Of a DNA stretch of 64,000 nucleotides, positions 1 to 7,726 are shown piece after piece. The translations under genes and the position numbers were made by a program. The notes beneath the pieces are model-generated. The model searched no databases. It was not told the DNA's origin and worked only from the letters and a program-made list of their open reading frames with translations. The stretch is from Bacillota bacterium (lineage in GTDB: Bacteria; Bacillota; Clostridia; Lachnospirales; Cellulosilyticaceae). Within the stretch, counting starts at the first letter, position 1. Every line of letters starts with the position of its first letter. The stretch lies in NCBI GenBank assembly GCA_023412455.1, contig JAEYNQ010000267.1, positions 1 to 64,000 on the forward strand, read 5' to 3'.

Positions 1-1
1 A

Positions 2-55
2 AAGCATAACAGGTGGAGTGTATCAATAGGGGCAGGATACATAGAGGTAAAGTGA
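2..55 (+). CDS. Possible C-terminal end of an upstream gene (partial)
   Basis: Frame 2 is open from the window edge to a TGA at 53-55 and would encode 17 residues ending GAGYIEVK. The other two forward frames close within the first 30 bases. No start, domain or family can be judged from so little. It may be the tail of a truncated gene or chance. The following 110 bases up to the ComK-like gene hold no gene I can support. Confidence 0.2.
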   Translation, partial: KHNRWSVSIGAGYIEVK

Positions 56-166
56 AAATGAGCGGAGTATAAGTGAAGTGGAAAGGAGAAAGAGCATCAA
101 AGCCTGTCATATGAAATAAGGTTACCCGTAATGAGGGGATAAAGGGACAAGGACTTTTAGGTTCTT

Positions 167-634
167 TTAGGATTTCCACATAAATTCATATTGTTTTTTA
201 AAATCGGTATAGGCGTAGCTAAGGAGAGCTGCGTCTTTTTGCTTTTTGTTTAAGTAAGATTTTTTGGACAGATGCTGGAGGGTGGATCCAGTGGTAAAGG
301 TGAGAAGGCCATCCTCCACATGGCTAATAAGGTCTCTAGAGACATACCCAAAGCAGCCATCTTGCTTCGTGACAGGCTTGCGAAATTTGACAGGGAGAAA
401 GATATGATGCTCATCAATAGTAAGGGGGATATTCAGCTTAGTGCCAATGATTTGACTGGTCCAAAAACGTAAGGAGTGTGGGTCTAAATGGAGTTCATAA
501 AGTAGTGTAGTCATGTAGTTTTTAACAGAACAGTTAAAGTATTCCTTGGAGCCATCCTTAAAGAGAACACAAGTGGAATTTTGACCGCGATCGTCATAAA
601 AGGGAATAAGTGCCGCAAAATCTAAGTAAAGCAT
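167..634 (-). CDS. ComK-like transcription factor family protein
   Basis: A 155-aa protein that I place in the ComK family of competence transcription factors from its pattern. A hydrophobic N-terminal strand is followed at about residues 75-125 by an IFLP block, an arginine, a GYVS block, a TFTTG block and a Ser/Gln/Ala stretch, in the order and spacing of Bacillus ComK. Identity is low, so this is a family-level call. The ATG at 634 is preferred over an in-frame ATG at 652, because AAGGAGG (649-643 on the minus strand) lies 8 nt before 634 and would sit inside the longer version. The gene is divergent from the sigma-factor gene. Its promoter and a LexA-type box lie just upstream (see 653-695), so DNA-damage control is likely. 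No competence pseudopilus or uptake genes are visible in the window, so its target genes are unknown. Confidence 0.6.
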   Translation of the reverse strand: MLYLDFAALIPFYDDRGQNSTCVLFKDGSKEYFNCSVKNYMTTLLYELHLDPHSLRFWTSQIIGTKLNIPLTIDEHHIFLPVKFRKPVTKQDGCFGYVSRDLISHVEDGLLTFTTGSTLQHLSKKSYLNKKQKDAALLSYAYTDFKKQYEFMWKS

Positions 635-652
635 AAAAAAGACCTCCTTCAT

Positions 653-695
653 CGAACATATGTTCTATTATATAAGAGAAGGAAAATTTTTGCAA
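653..695 (-). promoter_or_regulatory. Sigma-A promoter with LexA/DinR box for the ComK-like gene
   Basis: Read on the minus strand there is a TTGCAA -35 (695-690), a 17-nt spacer and a perfect TATAAT -10 (672-667). Immediately downstream is the palindrome AGAACATATGTTCG (666-653), which matches the Gram-positive LexA/DinR consensus CGAAC-N4-GTTC. The box covers the expected transcription start, a classic repression position. The sequence match is direct; SOS control is inferred. Confidence 0.65.
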
Positions 696-792
696 TATAA
701 AGCTAGAGTTTTGTGAAGGGTTTTTAACCTTATTAAATGGTAGCCTAAACTTAAGAGAAGGAGACATTTTATTTATAGAATAAGACATGCTA

Positions 793-845
793 TCTTGAAC
801 TTGCGCAAATACAAAGAAGGAGCTGCAGCTAAGAAAGGTTCAAGA
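793..845 (+). promoter_or_regulatory. Hairpin over the sigma-gene ribosome binding site
   Basis: TCTTGAAC (793-800) is perfectly complementary to GTTCAAGA (838-845). The right arm begins at the last G of the AAAGG ribosome binding site (834-838) and takes in the A of the ATG at 845. The 37-nt loop contains a second palindrome, AGCTGCAGCT (821-830). Folding would hinder initiation of the sigma gene. A strong AGAAGGAG (756-763) lies about 80 nt too far upstream to serve the sigma gene. Confidence 0.4.
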
Positions 846-1357
846 TGACAGAGGAAGAAAGAGAGTTATCCTATAAATGGTGGCAAAAGCTTCGTCCCTT
901 ACAAAAGAAGTTTGTAAGAGAAACACTTTTGTGGGGATATGAAAAGGAAGATCTCGAGCAAGAATGCTATTTACTTTTAGTGAAGTGCTTAAGTCGTTTT
1001 AAAGAAGACTTAGGGGTTCCCTTTGAAAGCTACTATAAGATTCAGCTTTATGGCTGGCGAGCCAATGAAAATCGCAAGAAAAAAGAATATGTTGGCTTAA
1101 ATGAAGAAGTGAATAAGGCCATCTTAGAAAAGGCAGATGAAGAGGTAGATATTGAAGGGAGTGTCACCACTAAGCTTTGGATGGTAACCCTCCTGCAGGA
1201 GCTAGAGCCCCTAGATCAGGTAGAGCGAGCTATTGTAAAGGGGCACTACTTAGAGGGCAAAACCCTAAGGGATTTAGCAAGGATTCTTAAGGTATCCTAT
1301 AGTACCATTAAAAATAAAAAAGGAAAAATAGCTAAAAAGTTAGCCACCTTTTCCTAG
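845..1357 (+). CDS. Sigma-70 family RNA polymerase sigma factor (small, regions 2 and 4)
   Basis: A 170-aa protein. Residues about 15-80 match sigma region 2: an acidic/aromatic helix (EDLEQECYLLLVKCLSRF), then PFESYYKIQLYGW and a basic run. Residues about 115-168 form a region-4 helix-turn-helix (LRDLARILKVSYSTIKNKKGKIAKKL). There is no region 1 or 3, so it is an alternative sigma factor of ECF or SigO/SigH size. It heads a run of DUF1659, DUF2922 and YvrJ genes. In Bacillus, a yvrJ gene lies beside the two-part sigma factor SigO/RsoA, so the neighbourhood makes a dedicated sigma factor for this cluster plausible. The start ATG overlaps a hairpin and is preceded by AAAGG. Confidence 0.8.
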   Translation: MTEEERELSYKWWQKLRPLQKKFVRETLLWGYEKEDLEQECYLLLVKCLSRFKEDLGVPFESYYKIQLYGWRANENRKKKEYVGLNEEVNKAILEKADEEVDIEGSVTTKLWMVTLLQELEPLDQVERAIVKGHYLEGKTLRDLARILKVSYSTIKNKKGKIAKKLATFS

Positions 1358-1403
1358 GGACTACATATATAGAGGTGAATAAGCAAAGAAGGAGGTGATA
1401 GAC

Positions 1404-1598
1404 ATGGCAGTTACAGCAGATGTGAAGGGCGTTAAAGTGGTCTTGAAGTTAGCTAAAGGTTCACAAACCATTCCTAACTGTGCAAAGGCAGCAGGGGATG
1501 AAGCACTCTTTCAGCTAGGACAAGCAGTAGCTAGTCTTACGAAAGAATCAGTAGAAACTGTTTCAAAAGTAGTAGAGACTACACTTCTCCAAGCTTAA
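1404..1598 (+). CDS. DUF1659 family protein
   Basis: A 64-aa small protein with the DUF1659 pattern: an N-terminal MAVTADVKGVKVVLKL strand, a GSQTIPNC turn, then DEALFQLGQAVASLTKESVE. ATG 1404 is chosen over an in-frame GTG at 1395 because that GTG is part of the ribosome binding site AAGGAGGTG. Function is unknown. The family is regularly found beside DUF2922 and YvrJ genes in Clostridia and Bacilli, as here. Probably co-transcribed with the sigma gene 46 nt upstream. Confidence 0.85.
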   Translation: MAVTADVKGVKVVLKLAKGSQTIPNCAKAAGDEALFQLGQAVASLTKESVETVSKVVETTLLQA

Positions 1599-1633
1599 GC
1601 GTGTATTAAAGAAAGAGGAAGGAGGTGAGAAAT

Positions 1634-1858
1634 ATGGCTGAGATTACAAAAAAGGTACTTGTTCTTACTTTCCAAACAGCAAAAGGAAAGGAAGCAAGTT
1701 TAACTATTAATGCACCTGAGGAAGGACTTGAGGGGACTTCTGTTAGTGAAGCAATGGATGCAGTGATTGAAGCAGCAGCTTATGGAGAAGGCGATTTAGC
1801 AGTTACCAAAGGTGGTGCCAAATACGTGATTCAACAAGTTGAAGCGATTGAGATTTAA
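1634..1858 (+). CDS. DUF2922 family protein
   Basis: A 74-aa protein with the DUF2922 pattern: VLVLTFQTAKGKEASLTINAPEEGL, then a helix with VSEAMDAVIEAA, and a C-terminal GGAKYVIQQVEAIEI strand. ATG 1634 follows AAGGAGGTGAGAAAT; the in-frame GTG at 1625 lies in the ribosome binding site. Function is unknown. It is the expected partner of the DUF1659 gene 36 nt upstream; both are small, without a signal peptide, and probably cytoplasmic. Confidence 0.85.
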   Translation: MAEITKKVLVLTFQTAKGKEASLTINAPEEGLEGTSVSEAMDAVIEAAAYGEGDLAVTKGGAKYVIQQVEAIEI

Positions 1859-1949
1859 TTAAGGAAGCCTCCAGAGTTCCCCTCTCCCTAGCTGGCAGTG
1901 GCTTGAGGGGAATTAATTAAAAGTGGAGGGGATGAGGAAAGAAGGATGG

Positions 1950-1987
1950 AGCTGTTAGGGAGAAGATGCCTAATGGCTCTTTTTTTA
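1950..1987 (+). terminator. Rho-independent terminator between DUF2922 and YvrJ genes
   Basis: AGCTGTTAGG (1950-1959) pairs with CCTAATGGCT (1969-1978), including two G-U pairs, with a 9-nt loop, followed by C and eight Ts. It lies 92 nt after DUF2922 and 38 nt before YvrJ. A weaker GC hairpin, TTCCCCTC/GAGGGGAA, precedes it at about 1877-1912. Confidence 0.7.
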
Positions 1988-2024
1988 ACTTATTTTAAAT
2001 TCTTTTTAATAAGGAGGGAACAAA

Positions 2025-2165
2025 ATGGAGGAATTATTAGTCCAAATAAGTAATGTGGGATTTCCTATTGTTTTATCTGTTTACTTGTTGGTACGACTAG
2101 AGACAAAGATGGATAAATTAGCAGATTGCATTGTGAAATTAACCAATGTTTTAGACAAAGATTAA
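2025..2165 (+). CDS. YvrJ family small membrane protein
   Basis: A 46-aa protein starting MEELLVQISNVGFPIVLSVY, then a LLVRLETKMDKL segment. This is the YvrJ pattern: one short hydrophobic helix (about residues 8-24) followed by an amphipathic charged helix. The ribosome binding site AAGGAGGG is at 2011-2018. It is probably membrane-bound. It belongs with the DUF1659/DUF2922 genes upstream, although a terminator separates them. Its function is unknown. Confidence 0.85.
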   Translation: MEELLVQISNVGFPIVLSVYLLVRLETKMDKLADCIVKLTNVLDKD

Positions 2166-2264
2166 GTTGTATTTTTAGGTTTTATAGCTTAAAATAGAAA
2201 TAAAACGAGGCCCACACAAAGAGACAGAGCGTATAAGCTGGAAAAGATATTAAGGAGGGATTAA

Positions 2265-4232
2265 ATGAAGATGAGTAAGAAACATTTCATGAAGGTGATC
2301 ATGACGGTTGGTGTAGCAACCGTATTAACAGTTAGCACTTTAGCAGCCAATTTTACAGATATAAAGACAACAAACTGGGCATATAGTGCCCTTCAAGATA
2401 TGCAACAAAGAGGGATTATGCTCCCTAATAGCAAAGGGGAAATCTTACCTTCTAAAACAATGGATTACTTTGAACTAAGTGATGTACTGGCAAAAGCTTC
2501 AGGCTTTACAAAGCCAGAGGATCAAGCTGCTATTGCACAAAACTATGAGCGACAAAAGGCAACTATCGAAAAATATAGTTCTATATACGCCAGTTGGAAT
2601 AAGTTATATGATAAGCAAATAGCCTATTTATTAGGAAGGGGTTATATTACCGAGGCAGACCTAGCTAAATTTGTGGTTAAGGCAACCACGGGAACAGAAG
2701 TAAAGAGAATAGTAACCAAACAGGATTTGGCTGTTTATTCTGTACGCATATTAGGAAAAGAAGTAACGTCTAAAGAGGCCTATATCACAAGTAAGACCAC
2801 TGGCTTTAGTGATGAAAGTACCATTCTTGAAGCGAATAGACCTCATGTTGCCTATCTAAAGGCTATTGGTCTTGTTACAGGGGATGAGACAGGTGCTTTT
2901 GGTGGGAATATCCAAGTAACCCGAGCTTTATGTGCCAAGATGACCAGTGATCTCTTAGCTTATAAAGAAAAAATGGAGCAGGGAGCAACAATACCTAATA
3001 ATAACCAAAGCAATAATCAGACGAATAGTCAAATCATTAAAGTAGAAAAAGTTATGAATAAGACAACGTCTGAACTTTTTGTTAAATATACAAAAGCAGA
3101 TGGTCAAAGTACTTGGGCTACCATTAAAAAGACTACCCTTGTAACAGATGAGGTAGGAAGTCCAGTGGATTTAAGTACACTTATTAATACGACGCTTAAT
3201 CGTCAAGCCATTATTACTACGGAAACAGTTAATGATACAACTTACATACAGTCTATGAAGTTCCAAGATAGTAATGGAGCTACTGTAGCACCTACCGCTA
3301 CGACTTATACAGGAACCATTGCCCGTATAGGGACTTATGGTGACATTACCCTTACATTACTTGACCAAACCTCTAAGACCTTAATGGTATCAGATAACGC
3401 AGTCATTACATTAGATGGCAGAAGTGTTAAATTAACAGACCTATATGCCCAGGATAATGTAGTAGCTACGGTTCAAGAGGGTACAATTGTTAAGCTGGAA
3501 GCTACAAAGGGTCATGCAAGTAGTTCTAATTCTTTAGCAGAAGGCGAAATTGTTTCTAGAAAAGTAGTGAGTGAAGGGCATATTTTTAGCATGAAACAAG
3601 GTGATAAGACAGTTGATTGGACAGTAAGTAATGAGGCTACTGTAAGAAGAAATGGTGGCAAAGCTGACCTTTATGATATTCGTATTGGAGATACCTTAAA
3701 AGCAACTAAAGAAAATGGCGTTATTAAGCAAGTAGAAGCAACAGGCAAGAAACAGACCATCGAAGGAACGGTAACAGCTATTTACTTAGCAGGAGTATCT
3801 CAATTAACTGTAGACCTTGATAATAAACAACAGATTTATACTGTCAATGCGGAGAGTGAATTCTATGATAATAACCTGAGAGAATATATTGCACTTCGTG
3901 ATGTAAGACTAGGACAAACCGTTGAACTTTATGTAGATAGTAGAGAAATCATCTCTTTGGTGGTACAACGAGATAAGACTTCAGCTATTAAGTACATAGG
4001 AGTTATTCAAGATATAGGAACAGGGAATGAGTATATGGATGTGCTTGTAAATTATGATCCACTTACGAGCAGCAATAATGTATTAAAGCGTATTCGAATG
4101 CCTATAACAACCACCATTACTATAGAAGGATCTGAAGCACATAGGAGTGAACTAAGAGAAGGTAAAGATGTATTAATTACTTTTAGATATCTAGATGATG
4201 CAAGCCCAGAAAAAATCGTTGTACTTGAATAA
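2265..4232 (+). CDS. S-layer homology (SLH) domain secreted protein
   Basis: A 655-aa protein with a Sec signal peptide (residues about 1-28, a basic start then VGVATVLTVSTLAA). SLH-type motifs follow: FTDIKTTNWAYSALQDMQQRGIM at about 31-53 and a more diverged unit ending VTRALCAKMTSDLL near 215-230. An Asn/Gln-rich linker lies at about 243-255. The rest is beta-rich and contains repeated units of the form 'G-T-I/V...-T-V-D-L...' (for example TYTGTIARIGTYG and IEGTVTAIYLAG). SLH domains bind secondary cell-wall polymers, so this is likely a cell-surface protein. It stands directly after yvrJ and before the LysM and walRK genes. The ligand or role of the C-terminal half is not recognised. Confidence 0.8.
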   Translation: MKMSKKHFMKVIMTVGVATVLTVSTLAANFTDIKTTNWAYSALQDMQQRGIMLPNSKGEILPSKTMDYFELSDVLAKASGFTKPEDQAAIAQNYERQKATIEKYSSIYASWNKLYDKQIAYLLGRGYITEADLAKFVVKATTGTEVKRIVTKQDLAVYSVRILGKEVTSKEAYITSKTTGFSDESTILEANRPHVAYLKAIGLVTGDETGAFGGNIQVTRALCAKMTSDLLAYKEKMEQGATIPNNNQSNNQTNSQIIKVEKVMNKTTSELFVKYTKADGQSTWATIKKTTLVTDEVGSPVDLSTLINTTLNRQAIITTETVNDTTYIQSMKFQDSNGATVAPTATTYTGTIARIGTYGDITLTLLDQTSKTLMVSDNAVITLDGRSVKLTDLYAQDNVVATVQEGTIVKLEATKGHASSSNSLAEGEIVSRKVVSEGHIFSMKQGDKTVDWTVSNEATVRRNGGKADLYDIRIGDTLKATKENGVIKQVEATGKKQTIEGTVTAIYLAGVSQLTVDLDNKQQIYTVNAESEFYDNNLREYIALRDVRLGQTVELYVDSREIISLVVQRDKTSAIKYIGVIQDIGTGNEYMDVLVNYDPLTSSNNVLKRIRMPITTTITIEGSEAHRSELREGKDVLITFRYLDDASPEKIVVLE

Positions 4233-4242
4233 TTAATAGGTG

Positions 4243-4293
4243 GGGAGTGCTTTTAAAACTCAAGTTTAAGTTCTTGAATTTTATAGCACTCCC
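4243..4293 (+). promoter_or_regulatory. Long hairpin between the SLH and LysM genes, no T tract
   Basis: GGGAGTGCT (4243-4251) pairs with AGCACTCCC (4285-4293). The stem continues inward with AT pairs and CTCAAG/CTTGA around a short loop. No T run follows, so it is not a standard terminator; it could be an RNA-processing or stability element between the two genes. Confidence 0.45.
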
Positions 4294-4320
4294 TACGTTA
4301 TATACAGGGGGAGGTTATAT

Positions 4321-5106
4321 ATGCCGGTAGCTAAGAAAAATCAAAAGGTTATACCGCTGAATAGTACAAGAAAAAAAGGAAAACAGAAGAGAAAGGATAA
4401 TCGAATCCTTTGGATAAGTCTTTGTTTTGCAGCTACAATAGGAGTATTTTTAGGGCTTAGACCCAATGCTTATGAAGTAAGCATTAATGGTAAAGCAATA
4501 GGTGCAGTTAAAAATAAAGAAATTATCGAAGAGGCTAAACGGACAGTGGAAGCACAATTAAAGACCAAATACAATGCAGAAATCAGTTTTGAGGAAGAGC
4601 CTGTACTACGAAAATATCGGGCCAAAAAAAATGACTATGTGAATCCAAGTTATTTGGTCACTTCTATGAGAGAGAATCTGAATGTGCTTATAGGCTTCAA
4701 AGAAGTTTTAGTAGAAGGTAAGAGTATTGGGATTATTGCTTCAGGTAAAGAACTAGATGAACTTAAAGAGCAGCTTAAGGTAGCTTACTATGGTAATAAG
4801 GAGGTAGAAGTAGAGTTTGCTAAGAAGGTAGAACTAAGGGATATTTTTGCTAAGGAAACAAGTCTTATTAAGATGGAAAGATTAGTGGAAAAGTGCTTAG
4901 TCACCACACCTAAAGAGGTGACCTATGTTGTACAGAGAGGGGATTCCCTGTGGTCTATTGCTACCCAGTTAGGTATTTCGCTAGAGAGTTTTATTGCTGA
5001 AAATGAAGGATTAACAGAAAGCTCTGTTCTTCAAGTAGGGCAAGAATTTAAGGCTAAGGTACATGAACCACTATTACCTTTAAAGGTCATCAGTCAAAAA
5101 GAATAA
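4321..5106 (+). CDS. Membrane-anchored LysM domain protein, short form
   Basis: A 261-aa protein. A basic N-terminus is followed by one transmembrane segment (about 30-46), a mixed region of about 150 residues (motif NAYEVSINGKAIGAVKNKE), and one LysM domain at about 201-246 (YVVQRGDSLWSIATQLGISLESFIAEN). LysM binds peptidoglycan. Many clostridial proteins with this front half continue into G5 and M23 metallopeptidase domains. This one stops right after LysM at PLLPLKVISQKE, and the next gene begins 31 nt later, so it has no catalytic domain. It may bind or sense the wall. It lies just upstream of walRK. Confidence 0.7.
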   Translation: MPVAKKNQKVIPLNSTRKKGKQKRKDNRILWISLCFAATIGVFLGLRPNAYEVSINGKAIGAVKNKEIIEEAKRTVEAQLKTKYNAEISFEEEPVLRKYRAKKNDYVNPSYLVTSMRENLNVLIGFKEVLVEGKSIGIIASGKELDELKEQLKVAYYGNKEVEVEFAKKVELRDIFAKETSLIKMERLVEKCLVTTPKEVTYVVQRGDSLWSIATQLGISLESFIAENEGLTESSVLQVGQEFKAKVHEPLLPLKVISQKE

Positions 5107-5136
5107 ATGAATGGAAATAAGAGAGGGGAATGAAGA

Positions 5137-5832
5137 GTGCAAAAGGTTGCTATTATTGAAGATGAGAAGGCTATCTCAGATATTATTAAATATAATTTAC
5201 AAAAGGAAGGATATGCTGTTTTGACAGCCTACGATGGAGAAGAAGGTTTAGAACTCATTGAGGAGGAGAATCCAGACCTTATTATGCTAGATATTATGAT
5301 GCCTAAGTTAAATGGATTAGAGGTATGTAAAAGAGTAAGGCAAACGAAGACAACACCTATTATTATGCTGACAGCTAAGGCAGAAGAGATTGACAAGGTA
5401 TTAGGGCTTGAATTAGGTGCAGATGACTACATTACCAAGCCCTTTGGTATACGGGAATTGATTGCTAGGGTAAAGGCTAATCTAAGACGTATGGTAATCA
5501 ATAATGTGGCAAAAGAAGCAGAAAGTGAGCTACAAAACCTTGTAGAAGGCGATTTGACTATGGACTTGTCAAAATATGAGGTTTCTAAGAAGGGAACAGT
5601 CATAGAATTAACCCTAAGAGAATTTGAATTGCTGAAATTTTTGTGGCTTGAAAAAGGAAAGGTCTTCTCTAGAGAACAACTTCTAGAAAAGGTATGGGGT
5701 TATGAATACTATGGGGATGTAAGAACAGTAGATGTCACCGTAAGAAGGTTAAGAGAAAAAATAGAAGATGATGCTTCTAAGGCCGGGTATGTACTAACTA
5801 AACGGGGAATTGGCTATTATTTTAGAGGATAA
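5137..5832 (+). CDS. walR: Cell-wall response regulator WalR (OmpR/PhoB family)
   Basis: A 231-aa protein. The receiver domain (1-120) has the acidic pair E8-D9, phospho-acceptor D52 in LDIMMP and the TKPF lysine near residue 100. The winged-helix DNA-binding domain (about 130-230) has LTLREFELLKFL and a WGYEYYGDVRTVDVTVRRLREK recognition region. WalR controls peptidoglycan hydrolase and wall genes in Firmicutes. The start is GTG at 5137 after GAGGGGAA. The kinase gene follows after 4 nt, and yycH, yycI and murA lie downstream, which supports the Wal assignment over other PhoB-like regulators. Confidence 0.88.
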   Translation: MQKVAIIEDEKAISDIIKYNLQKEGYAVLTAYDGEEGLELIEEENPDLIMLDIMMPKLNGLEVCKRVRQTKTTPIIMLTAKAEEIDKVLGLELGADDYITKPFGIRELIARVKANLRRMVINNVAKEAESELQNLVEGDLTMDLSKYEVSKKGTVIELTLREFELLKFLWLEKGKVFSREQLLEKVWGYEYYGDVRTVDVTVRRLREKIEDDASKAGYVLTKRGIGYYFRG

Positions 5833-5836
5833 TTAA

Positions 5837-7606
5837 ATGAGAACAACCATACAGCTTAAAATTGTTATGATCTATTTATGTATTATCTTGATGATTATGA
5901 TGGTAAGTGGAACTTTTATAGTCTATGATATCGAGAGGAAGGATTTTAGAGCCATCCAATCCAGTCTAGAGCAGTTGGCAAAAGAAATCGAGATTCGCTT
6001 AAACTGGCAGGCAGATAATGCCATTAGTTCTAAGGATATTAAAGATAAAATGAGTAATATCATCAATGAGAATAGTTTTTATCTTCTAAGAGCCAATGGC
6101 CAAGTAGAGCATGCCACAGGTGTAGAATGGGGGATAGGGGAATTTGTAGATTCGCCTGTTGTAATGGATGTGATTAGCAATAAAAGGCCTTCAGCAGAGA
6201 AGCTGATTCCTTTTAGTACCACGAGCCTGCAAAAGAATTACATGGACTATGCCAGTCCTATCCTAGACCCTCAAACAAAAGAAATAGAAGCCATCATTTA
6301 TGTAACAGCTAGTACAAAGCAAATCTACAGTAATATGGTGGACGTTATGAAGACCATAGCTCTGGGTTCTTTAGTAGCCATGTGTATCACCGGAGTTTTT
6401 GGAATATCCTTTTCTAGGATGATTACATCACCTATTAAGAAGCTGACCCTAAATGCTAGAAGGTTAGCAGCAGGAGATGATATTAAGCGCATTCCTATCG
6501 AATCAAAGGATGAGATTGGGGAACTCACCCAAACCTTTAACTATATGGCGAGTCAATTGAGTAATACCATGGAAACCATCAGTAGCGAGAAAAACAAGCT
6601 AGAAAAAATATTTGAACATATGGCAGACGGAGTTATGGCCTTTAACCGCACGGGAGTACTCATCCATGCTAATTCTGTATGTTATGATTTAGTAGGTGTG
6701 CTTAATATGGACCACCGTTTTGACCTGATTTTTTCTAAACTAGGGGTGGAGGTTTCCTTTGACCAGTTAGTAGAGGGCAAAGAGCCTTTTAAATCCGAAG
6801 AATTATTACAGATTAATGATCGCTATTTGACCATGCATTTTGCACCTTATGCCAATGCAAAAGGTGAAGCAGAAGGGTTAGTAGTGGTTATGCAAGATGT
6901 AACAAAGCAGCAGAAGCTCGATCAAATGCGAAAAGAATTTGTAGCTAATGTTTCTCACGAGTTGCGAACCCCTCTTACCACTCTTAAAAGTTATACGGAG
7001 ACTCTTTTAGAAGGGGCTCTAGATGAGCGAGAAATTGCTATGAATTTTTTGGGTGTCATGAATAAAGAAACAGACCGCATGACAACACTTGTACAAGATT
7101 TACTGGAGTTATCCCGCATTGACAACAAGCAAATTCAATTAAACTTTAAGCCTGTTAATTTAAAACAGCTCCTTGAAGATACCATTGAGGCACAAAAAAT
7201 ACATATGGAGAAGAAGGGGCATAAGTTTATTTATGAAGTAGAAGAAAAGCATTTGTATTTGGTATTAGGTGATGAGGTGCGTATTAAACAGATTTTGCAC
7301 AATATTTTGTCAAATGCTATTAAATATAGTATCGATCCAGGCTTGATAAAGGTAAGGCTTGAAGCCAGAGAAGAGATTTGTCTGGAGATTGCCGATACAG
7401 GCATAGGCATCCCGAAAGAAGACCTGGAACGTGTTTTTGAAAGGTTTTACAGAGTGGATAAAGCACGCTCTCGTAAAATGGGAGGAACAGGTCTTGGCTT
7501 AGCCATTGCAAAGGATCTTATGGAGCTTCATGGTGGGCGCATCGAAATAAAGAGTAAATTAGGCAAGGGCACAAGTGTAAGGTTGTACTTCAAATCTTAT
7601 ATTTAA
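5837..7606 (+). CDS. walK: Sensor histidine kinase WalK
   Basis: A 589-aa protein. TM1 at about 8-30, an extracellular sensor region (about 31-165), TM2 at about 167-190, HAMP (about 192-245, SPIKKLTLNARRLAAG), a PAS domain (about 255-360), HisKA with phospho-His H374 in NVSHELRTPL, and HATPase with an N box (LHNILSNAIKYS), DTGIGIP and GTGLGLAIAK. This domain order is that of WalK. It phosphorylates WalR in response to cell-wall state, and YycH/YycI, encoded nearby, modulate it in Bacillus. It is translated 4 nt after walR. Confidence 0.88.
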   Translation: MRTTIQLKIVMIYLCIILMIMMVSGTFIVYDIERKDFRAIQSSLEQLAKEIEIRLNWQADNAISSKDIKDKMSNIINENSFYLLRANGQVEHATGVEWGIGEFVDSPVVMDVISNKRPSAEKLIPFSTTSLQKNYMDYASPILDPQTKEIEAIIYVTASTKQIYSNMVDVMKTIALGSLVAMCITGVFGISFSRMITSPIKKLTLNARRLAAGDDIKRIPIESKDEIGELTQTFNYMASQLSNTMETISSEKNKLEKIFEHMADGVMAFNRTGVLIHANSVCYDLVGVLNMDHRFDLIFSKLGVEVSFDQLVEGKEPFKSEELLQINDRYLTMHFAPYANAKGEAEGLVVVMQDVTKQQKLDQMRKEFVANVSHELRTPLTTLKSYTETLLEGALDEREIAMNFLGVMNKETDRMTTLVQDLLELSRIDNKQIQLNFKPVNLKQLLEDTIEAQKIHMEKKGHKFIYEVEEKHLYLVLGDEVRIKQILHNILSNAIKYSIDPGLIKVRLEAREEICLEIADTGIGIPKEDLERVFERFYRVDKARSRKMGGTGLGLAIAKDLMELHGGRIEIKSKLGKGTSVRLYFKSYI

Positions 7607-7726
7607 AGGCTTTATAGCCATTTGAATGTAAAAAAAAAGATACTACGATGTAATGTGTTTGTAATATTAATAAGCTATAATAACACTGTAAGATATTATA
7701 ATTTGCAGAAAGGGGGATTCGCAGCT

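Noticed and set aside
5095..5140. Frameshift joining the LysM gene to a lost G5/M23 domain
   Set aside because: The next 31 nt lead straight into walR; no remnant of a peptidase domain is visible in any frame.
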